From NCBI GenBank assembly GCA_022447225.1, contig JAKVAZ010000006.1, positions 682,001 through 746,000 on the forward strand: a DNA stretch of 64,000 nt, written 5' to 3'. The position numbers and the translations under genes were made by a program. The DNA is from Fuerstiella sp. GTDB taxonomy: Bacteria > Planctomycetota > Planctomycetia > Planctomycetales > Planctomycetaceae. Below the pieces are notes generated by a model. The model ran no database searches, was not told the origin of the DNA, and worked only from the letters and a program-made list of their open reading frames with translations. Shown here piece by piece: positions 8,913 to 18,199 of this stretch. Every line of letters begins with the position of its first letter. Position 1 is the stretch's first letter.

Positions 8913-9443
8913 CTACAACCAAAGACTTATCAGCTGAATCACGAAAATCGCGGCCCCAATTGTCAATTTGATGAGCATTCCCAGCAATCGACCGCTCATC
9001 GCCGCCTGACTGATTTCCACACGCTGGCGGGAATCTGTGCCGGCCCAGGTCTCACCCAGCCAGGCACCGGCAAACGCGCCGAGTATTGCGCCTCCGATTG
9101 CTCCAAGAGCTGTACCAACCACAGGAACAGGAACTGCAAATGTTCCGACGACACTCAGCACAAATGACGCAACCAGAGACAACAGCATCGAGCGGCGCGT
9201 GGCCCCGGCCCTGGCCGCCCTGGCGGAACCGGCAACCAGTTCGATGATCTCACCGACAATAGCCAGTCCGGCAACAATCAGTACTGTCACCCAGTTGGGT
9301 CCGGCTTGAGCATCGCCGACAACCAGAAGAAACAGACAAAGAGCGGCAACCATGATCCAGTTACCAGGCAGCATCAGAAGATTCAGCGTAACGCTGATCG
9401 CATTGAGTGCAGTCAGCAAAGTGGCGGCAAGCCAATACGTCAT
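8913..9443 (-). CDS. DUF456 family membrane protein
   Basis: A 176-residue inner-membrane protein of the DUF456 family, function unknown. Hydrophobic segments lie at about 1-40, 50-70, 85-135 (rich in Gly and Ala, with GTALGAIGGAILGAFAGAWLGE, the glycine-zipper-like hallmark of the family) and 150-176. It is convergent with mgtE, with only 17 bp between the stop codons and no visible terminator between them. ATG at 9443 has a weak GGA upstream. Confidence 0.85.
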   Translation of the reverse strand: MTYWLAATLLTALNAISVTLNLLMLPGNWIMVAALCLFLLVVGDAQAGPNWVTVLIVAGLAIVGEIIELVAGSARAARAGATRRSMLLSLVASFVLSVVGTFAVPVPVVGTALGAIGGAILGAFAGAWLGETWAGTDSRQRVEISQAAMSGRLLGMLIKLTIGAAIFVIQLISLWL

Positions 9444-9924
9444 AGCGTGTCCGGTTTATCCAAAGCATCCAACGAAGGCTGCCGGTACAGGTTTACCGCT
9501 GAAACAATAGCAGATTTAGCTGAATTCTCTGCGTGGTCCGCTGGAATGCTCTGAGCAACTGCAGCAGACAGCCCCGGAAATCTGTAACACTTCGTGCTTT
9601 AGAAAAACATTCCAATCTTCTGTGATTCCGCGCTGATGATTCGTTGAATCGTGAGCGTTTCTGCGGATTTTCTGTTCAGAAAAGACATGTTGACGCATTT
9701 TGCCGGTTTTCGTAAGTTCCGGACGTGCGATGCATCACGTCATCGCCTCCCTTCAAAACTCTCTCTCCTCACGAATGTACTGAGTCCGTCAAAGAAACTG
9801 CGATTCTAACCTCATCGAATCACGGTCTCTGGTCGCAGTAATTCATCTCAGATCATTCAATCTCTCAGTTCTCGTTGCCTGCCTGGTCTCACGACATCCA
9901 CGGCGGCAGCATGGAGGCACTCTG
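9444..9924. other. Intergenic region before the small lipoprotein gene
   Basis: Divergent spacer of about 480 bp. Short frames here show no domain, and there are no clear repeats. It probably holds promoters for both neighbours, but I cannot place them. Confidence 0.4.
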
Positions 9925-10179
9925 ATGAACCGTTTCCTTATGTTCTGTACCGGCCTGTTGATGATGTGCTCAATGACAGGATGCTGCCTGTTAGGTCATG
10001 GTTGCTGTGGCGGCGGTTACGGAGCGGGATATCCGTACGGTGGTGGTGGTGGTGCTTGCCCCGGAGGCGCATGCGGTGCTACGGGGCCTGGGTATCGGAC
10101 GGCCTACGATCCGGCCTACCAGGCGGCATTCGCTCCAGGAACCACAACCGCCTTCGTCGATCCTGTTCCGACTTATTAG
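9925..10179 (+). CDS. Small Gly/Cys-rich secreted lipoprotein
   Basis: An 84-residue protein. A hydrophobic signal of about 18 residues (LMFCTGLLMMCSMTGC) ends in a lipobox-like SMTGC, so it is probably lipidated at Cys 19 and exported. The mature part holds a run of Cys and Gly (CCLLGHGCCGGG), tyrosine-spaced glycine stretches, then a YRTAYDPAYQAAF segment. The ATG has GGAGG about 7 bases upstream, which supports a real gene. Similar tiny Gly-rich lipoproteins occur in planctomycetes; function unknown. The multiple Cys after the lipobox could bind metal or form disulfides. Confidence 0.75.
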   Translation: MNRFLMFCTGLLMMCSMTGCCLLGHGCCGGGYGAGYPYGGGGGACPGGACGATGPGYRTAYDPAYQAAFAPGTTTAFVDPVPTY

Positions 10180-10864
10180 TCGCTCGTCCCTGCCGTAATG
10201 AGCAACGCGGTTGTTTTGCGAGGACCTGAACCGTGGTGCGCAAATCGCTGAACTGATGCACGCACATGGTTTGGGTCGCATAAACTCCAGGGCCGGTGCC
10301 CTGCTGAACAGCCCCGGTTTGAGAACCGGGGTGATGGTTGGATCGGCTACCCACTCTAATATCAGTGTTTTCAGGCGTCTCACGGTCAGATTTGGCAGGT
10401 GAGCGAATGGAACCGGCTGGCCCCGTCTGAGTGTGATCAGCCGGAAACAGGTCCATCCCGGATAACATTGGTTTGAGCAAACCGGTCAGACAACGACCTG
10501 AAGAAGATACACTGTTCTTCTGATTTTTGTTGTTCCACTCCCACGGGCGACTGTCTTCCGCACCGCACCGCAATTTGCGCTATCAGACGTGTTTAGGTCG
10601 AATAAGGTCAGCAAAACACGTCCTGCGTAAATTGGGTCGTCTGCACTGATTATCACCGGACACTTACCCCGTCCGTTGTGATTCGCAAGCGTCGGAATCC
10701 ATACAGATAGTTTGTGTCCGGCCGCAGGAAACGGTAAATTTTGTTGTTTTGCTTTCCAGGCTCCGCTGGTCCGTCAGGTTGGCGTAAAACTTGCTGACAG
10801 TTCGGACACGAGTCGGAACATCACAATTTGACGTGTTCAAACAACACGGAAGGAATTGACGCCT
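10180..10864. other. Long intergenic region with a short hairpin
   Basis: About 680 bp without a supported gene; the frames here are out-of-frame shadows or random. An 8-bp perfect hairpin (CCCCGGTT, 4-base loop, AACCGGGG) is at 10312-10331, 130 bp after the lipoprotein stop, without a T run. The stretch must also hold the promoter of the TPR/alpha-CTD gene; an AAGGA-type ribosome site is visible at 10848-10854. Confidence 0.5.
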
Positions 10865-12184
10865 GTGTCTGTGGTCAACTCAATGAATTTTGCTGAAATT
10901 CTCAGGGGCCGTGGCAATCTAACGCCGGAATCAGTGGACCAGCTTGAGAACGCTGTCGCAGGTCCGCAGATTTCTGACGTTCGCCAAGCCTTGACTGAAG
11001 TCAGCCGCGGAGTAGATCAGTCCGCGAGTGAAGATCTGCTGGCACGTCTGGGACTGGCTTCATTTTTGCTGGCACGCCACGAAGACGCGGACCATTTTCT
11101 GGGCGGCATTCAAAAGGACGGGCTGGCAATTTGCTACCATGCACACTCGCTGTCGTCGATGGAACGTCACGAGGACGCTGCACAACGATACGAAGACGCC
11201 GCAAAGGCGGGCTACGATCATATTGACGCCACGTTGCGCCAGGCCGGGTGCCTTCGAGCTCAGGGACGAATCGACGAAGCTGAGCAAATGCTGCGAAGTG
11301 TAGCAGCATCAGCCGCCAGTCGTGCGGAATATTCGTTTCAGATGGGTTGCATCTGGGCGGATCGCGGTGATGCTCTGACAGCTGTCGAATACTTCGAACG
11401 TGCAGTCGATATGGACGGACACCATGCGCGGGCCTTGTTCTGGCTGGCCGCTGAAAATTCGCTGCGAGGCAACGATGAAGAATCTATTAAGCTTTACGAG
11501 CGAAGTCTTTCCAGACCACCGTACTTCGTGGGTGCCCTGCTGAACCTGGGTCTGCTCTACGAGGATCACGAACGTTATCAGACAGCTGCGTTTTGTTTTC
11601 AGCGTGTACTGGAGTTTGATCCGACCAACGAACGGGCAATCCTGTACCTGAAGGACATCGAAGCCACGCACAATATGCACGTTAACGAAGAACAGGCTCG
11701 TCAGGAAGCTCGTATGAAGCAGCTTCTGGGTCGTCCTGTCACCGACTTCGAACTGTCGGTGCGAAGTCGTAACTGTCTGGGGGCGATGGACATCAATTCT
11801 CTGGGTGATCTGACAGAAATCAGCGAGCAGGAGCTACTCGCCGGGAAGAATTTCGGTGAAACCTCTTTAACCGAAATCCGCGAATTGCTGTCCGCTCACG
11901 GCCTGCACATCGGTCAGCATTTGCACAAGGTTCATTCACGCGAAACATTCACGGACCAGAATCTGACGCCGGAAGAACAGGCCATGATGAATCGGCCAAT
12001 CAGCGATTTGAATCTGTCAGTCCGCTCGCGAAAATGCATGACAAGACTGGCCATTCAGACAATTGGTCAGATTCTTCAACGGACGCCGGACGAATTGCTG
12101 GCAAGCCGAAACTTCGGCGTTACCTCTTTGAACGAAATCCGCGCAAAACTGACTGAGATGGGGCTCAAACTGCGGAACGATTGA
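10865..12184 (+). CDS. TPR protein with two RNA polymerase alpha-CTD-like domains
   Basis: About 439 residues. Residues 40-280 form TPR-like helical pairs (for example the repeat around ARALFWLAAENSLRGNDEESIKLYERSL). Two copies of the RpoA C-terminal domain follow, at about 288-350 and 374-437. Each keeps the ELSVRSRNCL or LSVRSRKCM helix (equivalents of E. coli R265 and C269), the GDL/GQI turn and the NFGxTSLxEIR helix-hairpin-helix. Copy 1 keeps the N268 equivalent and copy 2 has Lys there; both have Thr at the K298 position. Such domains bind UP-element DNA or regulators in RpoA. The role here is unknown: a transcription-associated adaptor is inference. The GTG start is set by GGAAGGA 10 bases upstream; TTG 10856 and ATG 10883 are alternatives. 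Confidence 0.85.
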   Translation: MSVVNSMNFAEILRGRGNLTPESVDQLENAVAGPQISDVRQALTEVSRGVDQSASEDLLARLGLASFLLARHEDADHFLGGIQKDGLAICYHAHSLSSMERHEDAAQRYEDAAKAGYDHIDATLRQAGCLRAQGRIDEAEQMLRSVAASAASRAEYSFQMGCIWADRGDALTAVEYFERAVDMDGHHARALFWLAAENSLRGNDEESIKLYERSLSRPPYFVGALLNLGLLYEDHERYQTAAFCFQRVLEFDPTNERAILYLKDIEATHNMHVNEEQARQEARMKQLLGRPVTDFELSVRSRNCLGAMDINSLGDLTEISEQELLAGKNFGETSLTEIRELLSAHGLHIGQHLHKVHSRETFTDQNLTPEEQAMMNRPISDLNLSVRSRKCMTRLAIQTIGQILQRTPDELLASRNFGVTSLNEIRAKLTEMGLKLRND

Positions 12185-12242
12185 TTCGGTCAGGCCGCGT
12201 TTGTTCGATTTGCCCGGGGCAGTAACGTTCCCGCGGGACTTT

Positions 12243-12314
12243 AACCCGGTGGTGTAATTGGTAGCACAACAGATTTTGATTCTGTTAGTTCAGGTTCAAG
12301 TCCTGGCCGGGTTA
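12243..12314 (+). tRNA. tRNA-Gln (UUG)
   Basis: A 72-nt cloverleaf. The acceptor AACCCGG pairs with CCGGGTT, and the discriminator is A. The D arm has GTG/CAC around TAATTGGTAG, the anticodon stem ACAGA/TCTGT encloses the loop TTTTGAT with anticodon TTG, and the T loop is TTCAAGT. CCA is not encoded. It lies 58 bp after the TPR/alpha-CTD gene. No integrase or duplicated 3' end is seen nearby, so there is no sign of an integrated element. Confidence 0.95.
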
Positions 12315-12698
12315 GTCTTCCACCTCCGTTTGATGCCTAAAAAATTCTGGCGAGCAGCGTTTTCCCAGGTTATCCGAGAAGTTCGCCCGCTCGTCTCTTC
12401 CTCGCTCTTCTCACCACTTCCCGCCGCTGCGGGGCCACTATGAGGGCCACTTTCAGAGTTGAATTGGTCGATGTCGTCATCTGCGGTATACCAGCTGAAC
12501 TGAACAGAATACCGGTTGAATGGCCCTCGGCATGACAGGCCCTGAACCGGACCGTGGTCCAATCGCACTTCATCGAAAGACCAGTCAGTCGGCACTGTTG
12601 TTCGTAAACTCGACACTGGCGGACCGTATCGAAAGTCCGATCAGAGCATCGGCGGCGAGACAGAACACGGTGCTCAGTCGGTCATACAGGTAAACGAT
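12315..12698. other. Intergenic region with a possible gene relic
   Basis: No convincing gene. A minus-strand frame (12616 down to 12296, running into the tRNA) has one segment, SVQFSWYTADDDIDQF, that loosely resembles the C-terminal part of class V aminotransferases. The frame has no domain context and its end is low-complexity, so it may be a degraded fragment or chance. Confidence 0.3.
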
Positions 12699-15600
12699 TC
12701 ATTCCTTCGCGTTCGGTGAATTGCTGTTTCCTGGATCACGAAGTGTGAGCAGCCACGCTGTCAGGTCGGCCAGCTGTTCGGCACCGCTGAACTCGTAGCC
12801 CGACGGCATGACCGACTGTTTGAGTTTCCGGCGTTCCTCAATCAGACTGGCTCTGATCGTCACCTGAGTGCCGTCTGTGCGCAGGATCGTGATCTCAGAG
12901 TCGTTCTCCTGAATCACAGCACCTGTATATGTGATGCCGTCCGTGTCCACAAACACCTGCATTGTGTACCCCTCAGTGATGGCTGCACTCGGCTGAAGAA
13001 TGGCCTGCACGATGTTTTCCGGTGTGAGCCGAATTCCCACGCCCGACAGATCCGGAGCTAATTCGCCACCTCTGCCGCGCACACGATGGCAGGCGGCACA
13101 TCCGCCCCCGTGGATGGTATCGAAGAACATTTCCCGACCACGATCAGCCTGTGCCTGATCCAGTCTGTTCAGCACGTCCGTGACCGTTGATGCCTGCGGA
13201 ACCGGTACGTCGATCGCCAGTCCAAAATGCGACGTCACCGCGAGCAGGTCTCGAAAGAGTCGCGCATTGGGAATCTCACACACTGCGTTCAGGACTTCAG
13301 TCAAACGTGTTTCCTGCCCAATAGTCGCGGGATCAAGTTTTCGGAGAAGTCGCAGGACGGTGCGACCGGTCACCGGCTGATCTCGGTCTTCCAGAACGGT
13401 CAGCAGAAATTCCAGAGCATCATGGCCAATGGACCACTCCTTCGGTAATGGCAGACCATTGATCGCCGTGAGGGCTCCGGGTACGTGTTCGTCATCGATA
13501 TCAACATTCGCCAGCTGTTCAAAAAGGCGATTGGCAATCTCTGCTGAAAACCCGCCGACGGACGACAGAGTACGCGAAGTGGATCTCACACTGGATTCAG
13601 CCGATCTCAATTGCCGGACACGCCTTCGGTGCAGTCTTCTGATCCCCTCAACACCGGCACTCCGCAATGGCTCCGGTTCTCCGATCGCATCCCATATATC
13701 CGGAAACGCGTCCATCGTGGTTGCGGCAGAAGGCAGAATCAGAGCGCGTTCTTCACTGGTTGGCAAAGTCCGATAGAAGGTAAGTAACTGCTGTTGCTGT
13801 TCTCCCTCACTGACGGAGGCCCGTGAAATCATCTTCAGATACAGTCTGCGCAGGCTGGGTCGCGGCGTCTGGACTGCTCGACTGATCATCTGCTCAACAG
13901 GCATTGTCTGTTCCATCACAATCCGCAGGCGATCGTTGGTCAGTTTGGCCGGCGGAAGCGGATTCATTGCAAAGGTCAGGGCCCAACTCTGAACAGTCGG
14001 GTCACTTTCACGATCCAGCAGCTCCAGAACCTCCTGCTGCGTGACTTCATAGCCTTCCTGCAGTCCAAGCAGCGCTGCCAGCCGAACCCTTCCCTGGTTG
14101 TGATCCAGCAGAGCGCCGCGTATCTCCGGATCAGCCAGATCGCGCAACGCCTGCCATCCGGCATAAAACACCAGGCGTTCGTTTTCTTTGGCCAGTTGTT
14201 CCACAACGTTGTCGAACATCGAACTGAGCCGGGCCTGGTGAATGGCCTGGATGGATTCAAGGCGAATGCGTGGATCGCTGTCGCGCAACCCCTCCGAGGC
14301 TGCAGACTGGACTGCCTGATCGTTGCCGGTCCGCTGTGCCAGCCAGGCAAGAATTCTGATGGCCTGGATGCGAAGATTTCGCTTGCCCCGCGCTGAATGA
14401 AAACCAGTACCGGATTTAACCGACCGGGGGACGGCCCACTGTCTTATCGTCTCTGCCTGTTCGACAGCGGCATTGGCAATTCTGCCGAAAGCCCACATCG
14501 CCCAGGTCTGCTGACTCACTGAAAGTTTGTTGCCTGAGATTGCCTCAGCCAGTTCATCACGGATTGCCGGACCACGACGAACGAGTTCATCCTGAGCGTT
14601 GATACGACGGACGGGGAGTACGCCTGATTTGAAACTCGTGATTAACTGCGCAACCGTCTGCTGCGTCAGCGGCAGGACGGCAGACAAACTCAGCCGACTG
14701 TCCGGCGAATGAGTTACTCGAAAAACCCAACTGCCGTCGTCACCGGGTTCATAGTGATAATTCCCTCCCCAGCCGAGGGTATAAATTGCCCCGTCCGGGC
14801 CCACCGCCAAATCAGTGGGGCGATAGAGCATCCCCCCCTCCCGACGCTGAATGAACGGTTCAAGTGACCTGTCTGACGATGTCCGCAGCGCACCGTTCCA
14901 GTCCGGCCGGTAGACATAGGTGCCGAACATCCAGTCATTGAGGAAGAACACTCTGCGATATTCCGAAGGAAAGTTCTGATGATCGTACCACTCAAGTCCG
15001 GCCCACGACCCCGAGGTCAGCGGTCCACTGATCGGAACAGTGGGTAGATTCTCTTCACCGGTCCAGTGACTGCTGTAACGATGTCCCCAGCCGAAATGCG
15101 CGCCGTAAAACGGCATGATGATTCGGTCACCCTGCGTCTGATCATTGTCAGTGGCAAGCAGGTTAAAACCGCTGTCGATCGCAAGGTCCCACGGGTTACG
15201 CATCCCGCGTGATACGATTTCCAGGTCCGCACCCATCGGCTCGCATCGCAGAATTCCTCCTTCGCGGCCCCAGTCATCACGAAAGTCATGAAACGTCTTT
15301 TGATAGGTGTCTACTGTGTAGGTTTGCGGTTCAGGAATATCGGGTGCACCCGCGGGATGCACAACATCCCACAATTCCCGAAACGCCCTGGGAGCAACTC
15401 GTCCGTACTTTTCGGGATCATTGTGTCCTTTTGAATTCCCCTTGGACATATAGAGCCGTCCGTCAGGTCCCCAGACCAGCCCGTGCAGTGCGTGCTCGTG
15501 ATTTCCCAGGTCGGTATAGACGACAATGTACTCATCAGCTTCGTCATCACCATCAAGATCACGGACCACGGTGAGCTCAGGTGAGTTAGCTACGTACAGG

Positions 15601-15968
15601 TCACGTCCCCTCCAGGCCAGCCCCTGAATACTGTTGAATCCTTTAGCAAACACCTGGCGGCGATCAGCAACACCGTCTGCATCGGTGTCCAGCAGCAGCA
15701 CCACACTGTCGGATTCCTCAATCGCTGTGCTGAGGTGATACTGAGGCCCCTGTCCCACCATCATCCGTCCGTTTGCATCGAAACACAGTGCCGCAGGTTT
15801 GTAGATCAAAGGCTCCGAGGCGAAGACGGAAATCTCAAACCCATCAGGTACTTTTGGCAGTGACTCAGCTGACGGAAGGACGGTGCCGGTCTGGGCCATA
15901 ACCATTGTGGCGGCTGCCCCGAATCGGAAAACACAGATCACCGCGAGGGAGGAACATAACAATTTCAT
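12699..15968 (-). CDS. PVC-type propeller/HEAT protein with C-terminal heme c domain
   Basis: A 1089-residue exported protein. A signal peptide (about 1-25, ending TMVMAQ) precedes a glucose/sorbosone-dehydrogenase-like beta-propeller (about 35-420, with repeated DGRLYM/DGAIYTLGWGG blades; the membrane-bound dehydrogenase domain known from planctomycetes). A HEAT-like helical region follows (about 450-900), then a cytochrome c domain with CAACH at about 958 and the GGELAPDLSGVG and MPSGYEF blocks; the latter Met may be the distal heme ligand. The family is thought to act in periplasmic oxidation of sugars or related polymers; the substrate is unknown. Typical length. Divergent from the secreted protein at 16290. 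Confidence 0.92.
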   Translation of the reverse strand: MKLLCSSLAVICVFRFGAAATMVMAQTGTVLPSAESLPKVPDGFEISVFASEPLIYKPAALCFDANGRMMVGQGPQYHLSTAIEESDSVVLLLDTDADGVADRRQVFAKGFNSIQGLAWRGRDLYVANSPELTVVRDLDGDDEADEYIVVYTDLGNHEHALHGLVWGPDGRLYMSKGNSKGHNDPEKYGRVAPRAFRELWDVVHPAGAPDIPEPQTYTVDTYQKTFHDFRDDWGREGGILRCEPMGADLEIVSRGMRNPWDLAIDSGFNLLATDNDQTQGDRIIMPFYGAHFGWGHRYSSHWTGEENLPTVPISGPLTSGSWAGLEWYDHQNFPSEYRRVFFLNDWMFGTYVYRPDWNGALRTSSDRSLEPFIQRREGGMLYRPTDLAVGPDGAIYTLGWGGNYHYEPGDDGSWVFRVTHSPDSRLSLSAVLPLTQQTVAQLITSFKSGVLPVRRINAQDELVRRGPAIRDELAEAISGNKLSVSQQTWAMWAFGRIANAAVEQAETIRQWAVPRSVKSGTGFHSARGKRNLRIQAIRILAWLAQRTGNDQAVQSAASEGLRDSDPRIRLESIQAIHQARLSSMFDNVVEQLAKENERLVFYAGWQALRDLADPEIRGALLDHNQGRVRLAALLGLQEGYEVTQQEVLELLDRESDPTVQSWALTFAMNPLPPAKLTNDRLRIVMEQTMPVEQMISRAVQTPRPSLRRLYLKMISRASVSEGEQQQQLLTFYRTLPTSEERALILPSAATTMDAFPDIWDAIGEPEPLRSAGVEGIRRLHRRRVRQLRSAESSVRSTSRTLSSVGGFSAEIANRLFEQLANVDIDDEHVPGALTAINGLPLPKEWSIGHDALEFLLTVLEDRDQPVTGRTVLRLLRKLDPATIGQETRLTEVLNAVCEIPNARLFRDLLAVTSHFGLAIDVPVPQASTVTDVLNRLDQAQADRGREMFFDTIHGGGCAACHRVRGRGGELAPDLSGVGIRLTPENIVQAILQPSAAITEGYTMQVFVDTDGITYTGAVIQENDSEITILRTDGTQVTIRASLIEERRKLKQSVMPSGYEFSGAEQLADLTAWLLTLRDPGNSNSPNAKE

Positions 15969-16289
15969 GGTAATTCTTTTTGTAGCCGGTATCAGAAGTC
16001 ACCTGATCGCTTTGCCTTCTGCATCAGATTCAAGCACTATATGAATTAGAATACCGGATTGGATCAGAGTTTTGGCGTTTGGGCAGGCTCACGACTGTCG
16101 GAAATGTCAATAGTCATCAGCTCGGTATCAGCCTCGTCCCTCTGCAAAACGAATGGTCAGAAGTGTGGTCGCGACTGCGTGCGGTCACGAAAACCTGAAA
16201 AACACCCGGACTGTAATCTTCCTGATTCTGCTTCCGGCAGTCTCATCATGAATTGTTTTGACCTCGAACGTGACATACGGAATGCACAG
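15969..16289. other. Divergent promoter region
   Basis: 320 bp between two divergent exported-protein genes. The plus frame is open back to 16059 but that part lacks signal-peptide character and looks non-coding. No clear operator seen. Confidence 0.45.
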
Positions 16290-18116
16290 ATGATCAAAAG
16301 TTTTGGAACCGTCACTACGACAGTCTGTCTGGCCGTCAGCCTCCTGCCGGCTGTGGCCGCTCAACCGCTTCAGATTGACTCGCCCATGGATCCGCCCGAC
16401 TGGGCATTTGCCCAGTGGGCTCTGCTCGATTCGAACGTCGAAGCCGCATCCCTGGCCTCCGACCGCTACGTAGACAGCCGTGGCTGGTGCCGTATCACTC
16501 CAAACTGGGGTGCGGCCGATGGCGCGGATGACGTGACTGAAACGTACCGAGACCTGCCGATGATCTATATGCTCGGCGGATCACCAAAAATCCTGGCCCT
16601 GCATAACAAAATCTACGAAGGGCATCTCGACCAGTACACGGAAGCCCGTGAACCTCTTGTTGCCGCGGCAAAGGACGGAATGATGTATCGCGAATTCTGT
16701 CCTCAGCTCGACTGGGAACACACGGGTGAAGCAATGGTCCCCTGGTACTGGCACGGATTAGCAAGTCCGCGTGACCCGCGGTATCTGCGTCGCGCTCGTC
16801 GGTATGCCGGATTCTACATGGACGAGGATCCTGAAGCCCGGAACTACGACCCCGAACAAAAGCTCATCCGCAGTCTGTTCAACGGAAGTCGCGGACCGTT
16901 GATGACGATCGCAAAGGAGTATGAGTGGGGCGGTCATCCGCGGCCGCGTCACGATCCGCGGCCCGGACAGTTGCCACGTACCGAACGCTGGACGCGTCTG
17001 GGTTACACCGTCAGTCTGCGCGGTGATCACCCGCAAAATCTGTTGACAACGAATCTAGCGATGACGGCTTACATGCTGACAGGTGAGACAAAATATCGTG
17101 ACTGGATTCTGGAGTATGCCGACGCCTGGGTAGAACGCGCAGAAAAGAATGGTGGAAACCTTCCCAGTAACATTGGTCTGGACGGCTCAATCGGCGGTGA
17201 GTGGGACGGCAAGTGGTGGGGCGGCGTCTACGGCTGGAATTTCCGGCCGAAGTCCGACGACGGCACGGAAAACCCGGGAAACAACTACGTGATGCGCGGG
17301 GCACGTATCGGATTCGGGATTGCCTTCCTGCTGACCGGCAACCACAAATACATCAACACACTGCGAAAGCAGATCGATAACATGTATGACCAAAAAAAAG
17401 TCATCGATGGCAGAGTCATGGTCCCGCACAAGTACGGTGAAAACGGGTGGTACGCATATATCGACAACAGTGTTCCCGCCGGGGGAAACGTCAATTTCTG
17501 GTCAATACCGGAATTGACCGACATTTATACCTGGACACTGGATGATTCGGATCTGCCGCGTATCGCAGAAGAACCCTGGGTTCAGTATTCCCGCGGTCAG
17601 GCGCCCGATTTTCCGATGCAGGCAATCGCTGCCGACTTCGCTGCAGTTCGAAGTCAGGTACAAAAAGTACGAGAGGATACCCGTACAACAGATACCCGCG
17701 GTTCATCGGACATGCCGGTCGTGACATCGGTCACCAGTCTGATCAATCTGATGCTGGGTGCCAACGACCCGGGCAGCGGCGGCAACGTGCTCCATGCTCA
17801 GGTACGCTACTTTGATGCCGAAGCAAGGCGGCCGGGTCTGCCCCGGGGAGTCGGTGCTCTGGTCGAACGAATCGGTCCGGAAGGAATTACGCTCGTACTG
17901 GTCAACACCAACCCGGTCGCGGACCGCAGGCTGGTTGTGCAGAGTGGTGCCTATGCGGAGCATGAATTTGTCAACGTTTCCCTGAACGGTAACGCTGTCG
18001 ATGTTGGCGACTCTCAGTTCACGGTGCATCTGGGTGCCGGTGCCGGTGCCCGACTTTCAATTCAGATGAATCGTTATGTGAATCCGCCGACGTTTACCTG
18101 GCCGTGGAATCGCTAA
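16290..18116 (+). CDS. Secreted protein of unknown family, probable alpha/alpha-toroid
   Basis: About 608 residues from ATG 16290, with a signal peptide ending LLPAVAAQ. The mature part is rich in Trp and Tyr and in paired helices with carbohydrate-enzyme flavour (AQWALLDSN, PMIYMLGGS, GEWDGKWWGG, TAYMLTGETKYRDWI), which suggests an alpha/alpha-toroid glycoside hydrolase or lyase; this is inference. The last 130 residues form a beta-rich domain (HAQVRYFDAEARRPGLP to VHLGAGAGARLSI). A paralog of this tail lies at the right edge of the window (63417-64000). An upstream in-frame ATG at 16248 is an alternative start but spoils the signal peptide. Confidence 0.75.
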   Translation: MIKSFGTVTTTVCLAVSLLPAVAAQPLQIDSPMDPPDWAFAQWALLDSNVEAASLASDRYVDSRGWCRITPNWGAADGADDVTETYRDLPMIYMLGGSPKILALHNKIYEGHLDQYTEAREPLVAAAKDGMMYREFCPQLDWEHTGEAMVPWYWHGLASPRDPRYLRRARRYAGFYMDEDPEARNYDPEQKLIRSLFNGSRGPLMTIAKEYEWGGHPRPRHDPRPGQLPRTERWTRLGYTVSLRGDHPQNLLTTNLAMTAYMLTGETKYRDWILEYADAWVERAEKNGGNLPSNIGLDGSIGGEWDGKWWGGVYGWNFRPKSDDGTENPGNNYVMRGARIGFGIAFLLTGNHKYINTLRKQIDNMYDQKKVIDGRVMVPHKYGENGWYAYIDNSVPAGGNVNFWSIPELTDIYTWTLDDSDLPRIAEEPWVQYSRGQAPDFPMQAIAADFAAVRSQVQKVREDTRTTDTRGSSDMPVVTSVTSLINLMLGANDPGSGGNVLHAQVRYFDAEARRPGLPRGVGALVERIGPEGITLVLVNTNPVADRRLVVQSGAYAEHEFVNVSLNGNAVDVGDSQFTVHLGAGAGARLSIQMNRYVNPPTFTWPWNR

Positions 18117-18199
18117 GCAGAACCGGGAAACAATGCCATGGTCAATGCGAATGAACCTCTGTGTACAGGAATCACGGCCCCCAGCGTCTGGACTGCAGC

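Noticed and set aside
10079-10573. 164-codon minus-strand frame
   Set aside because: It overlaps the lipoprotein gene antisense and shows no family features or codon pattern like its neighbours.
12243-12314. tRNA-Gln as an integration site
   Set aside because: No integrase, repeat of the tRNA 3' end, or foreign gene island lies next to it.
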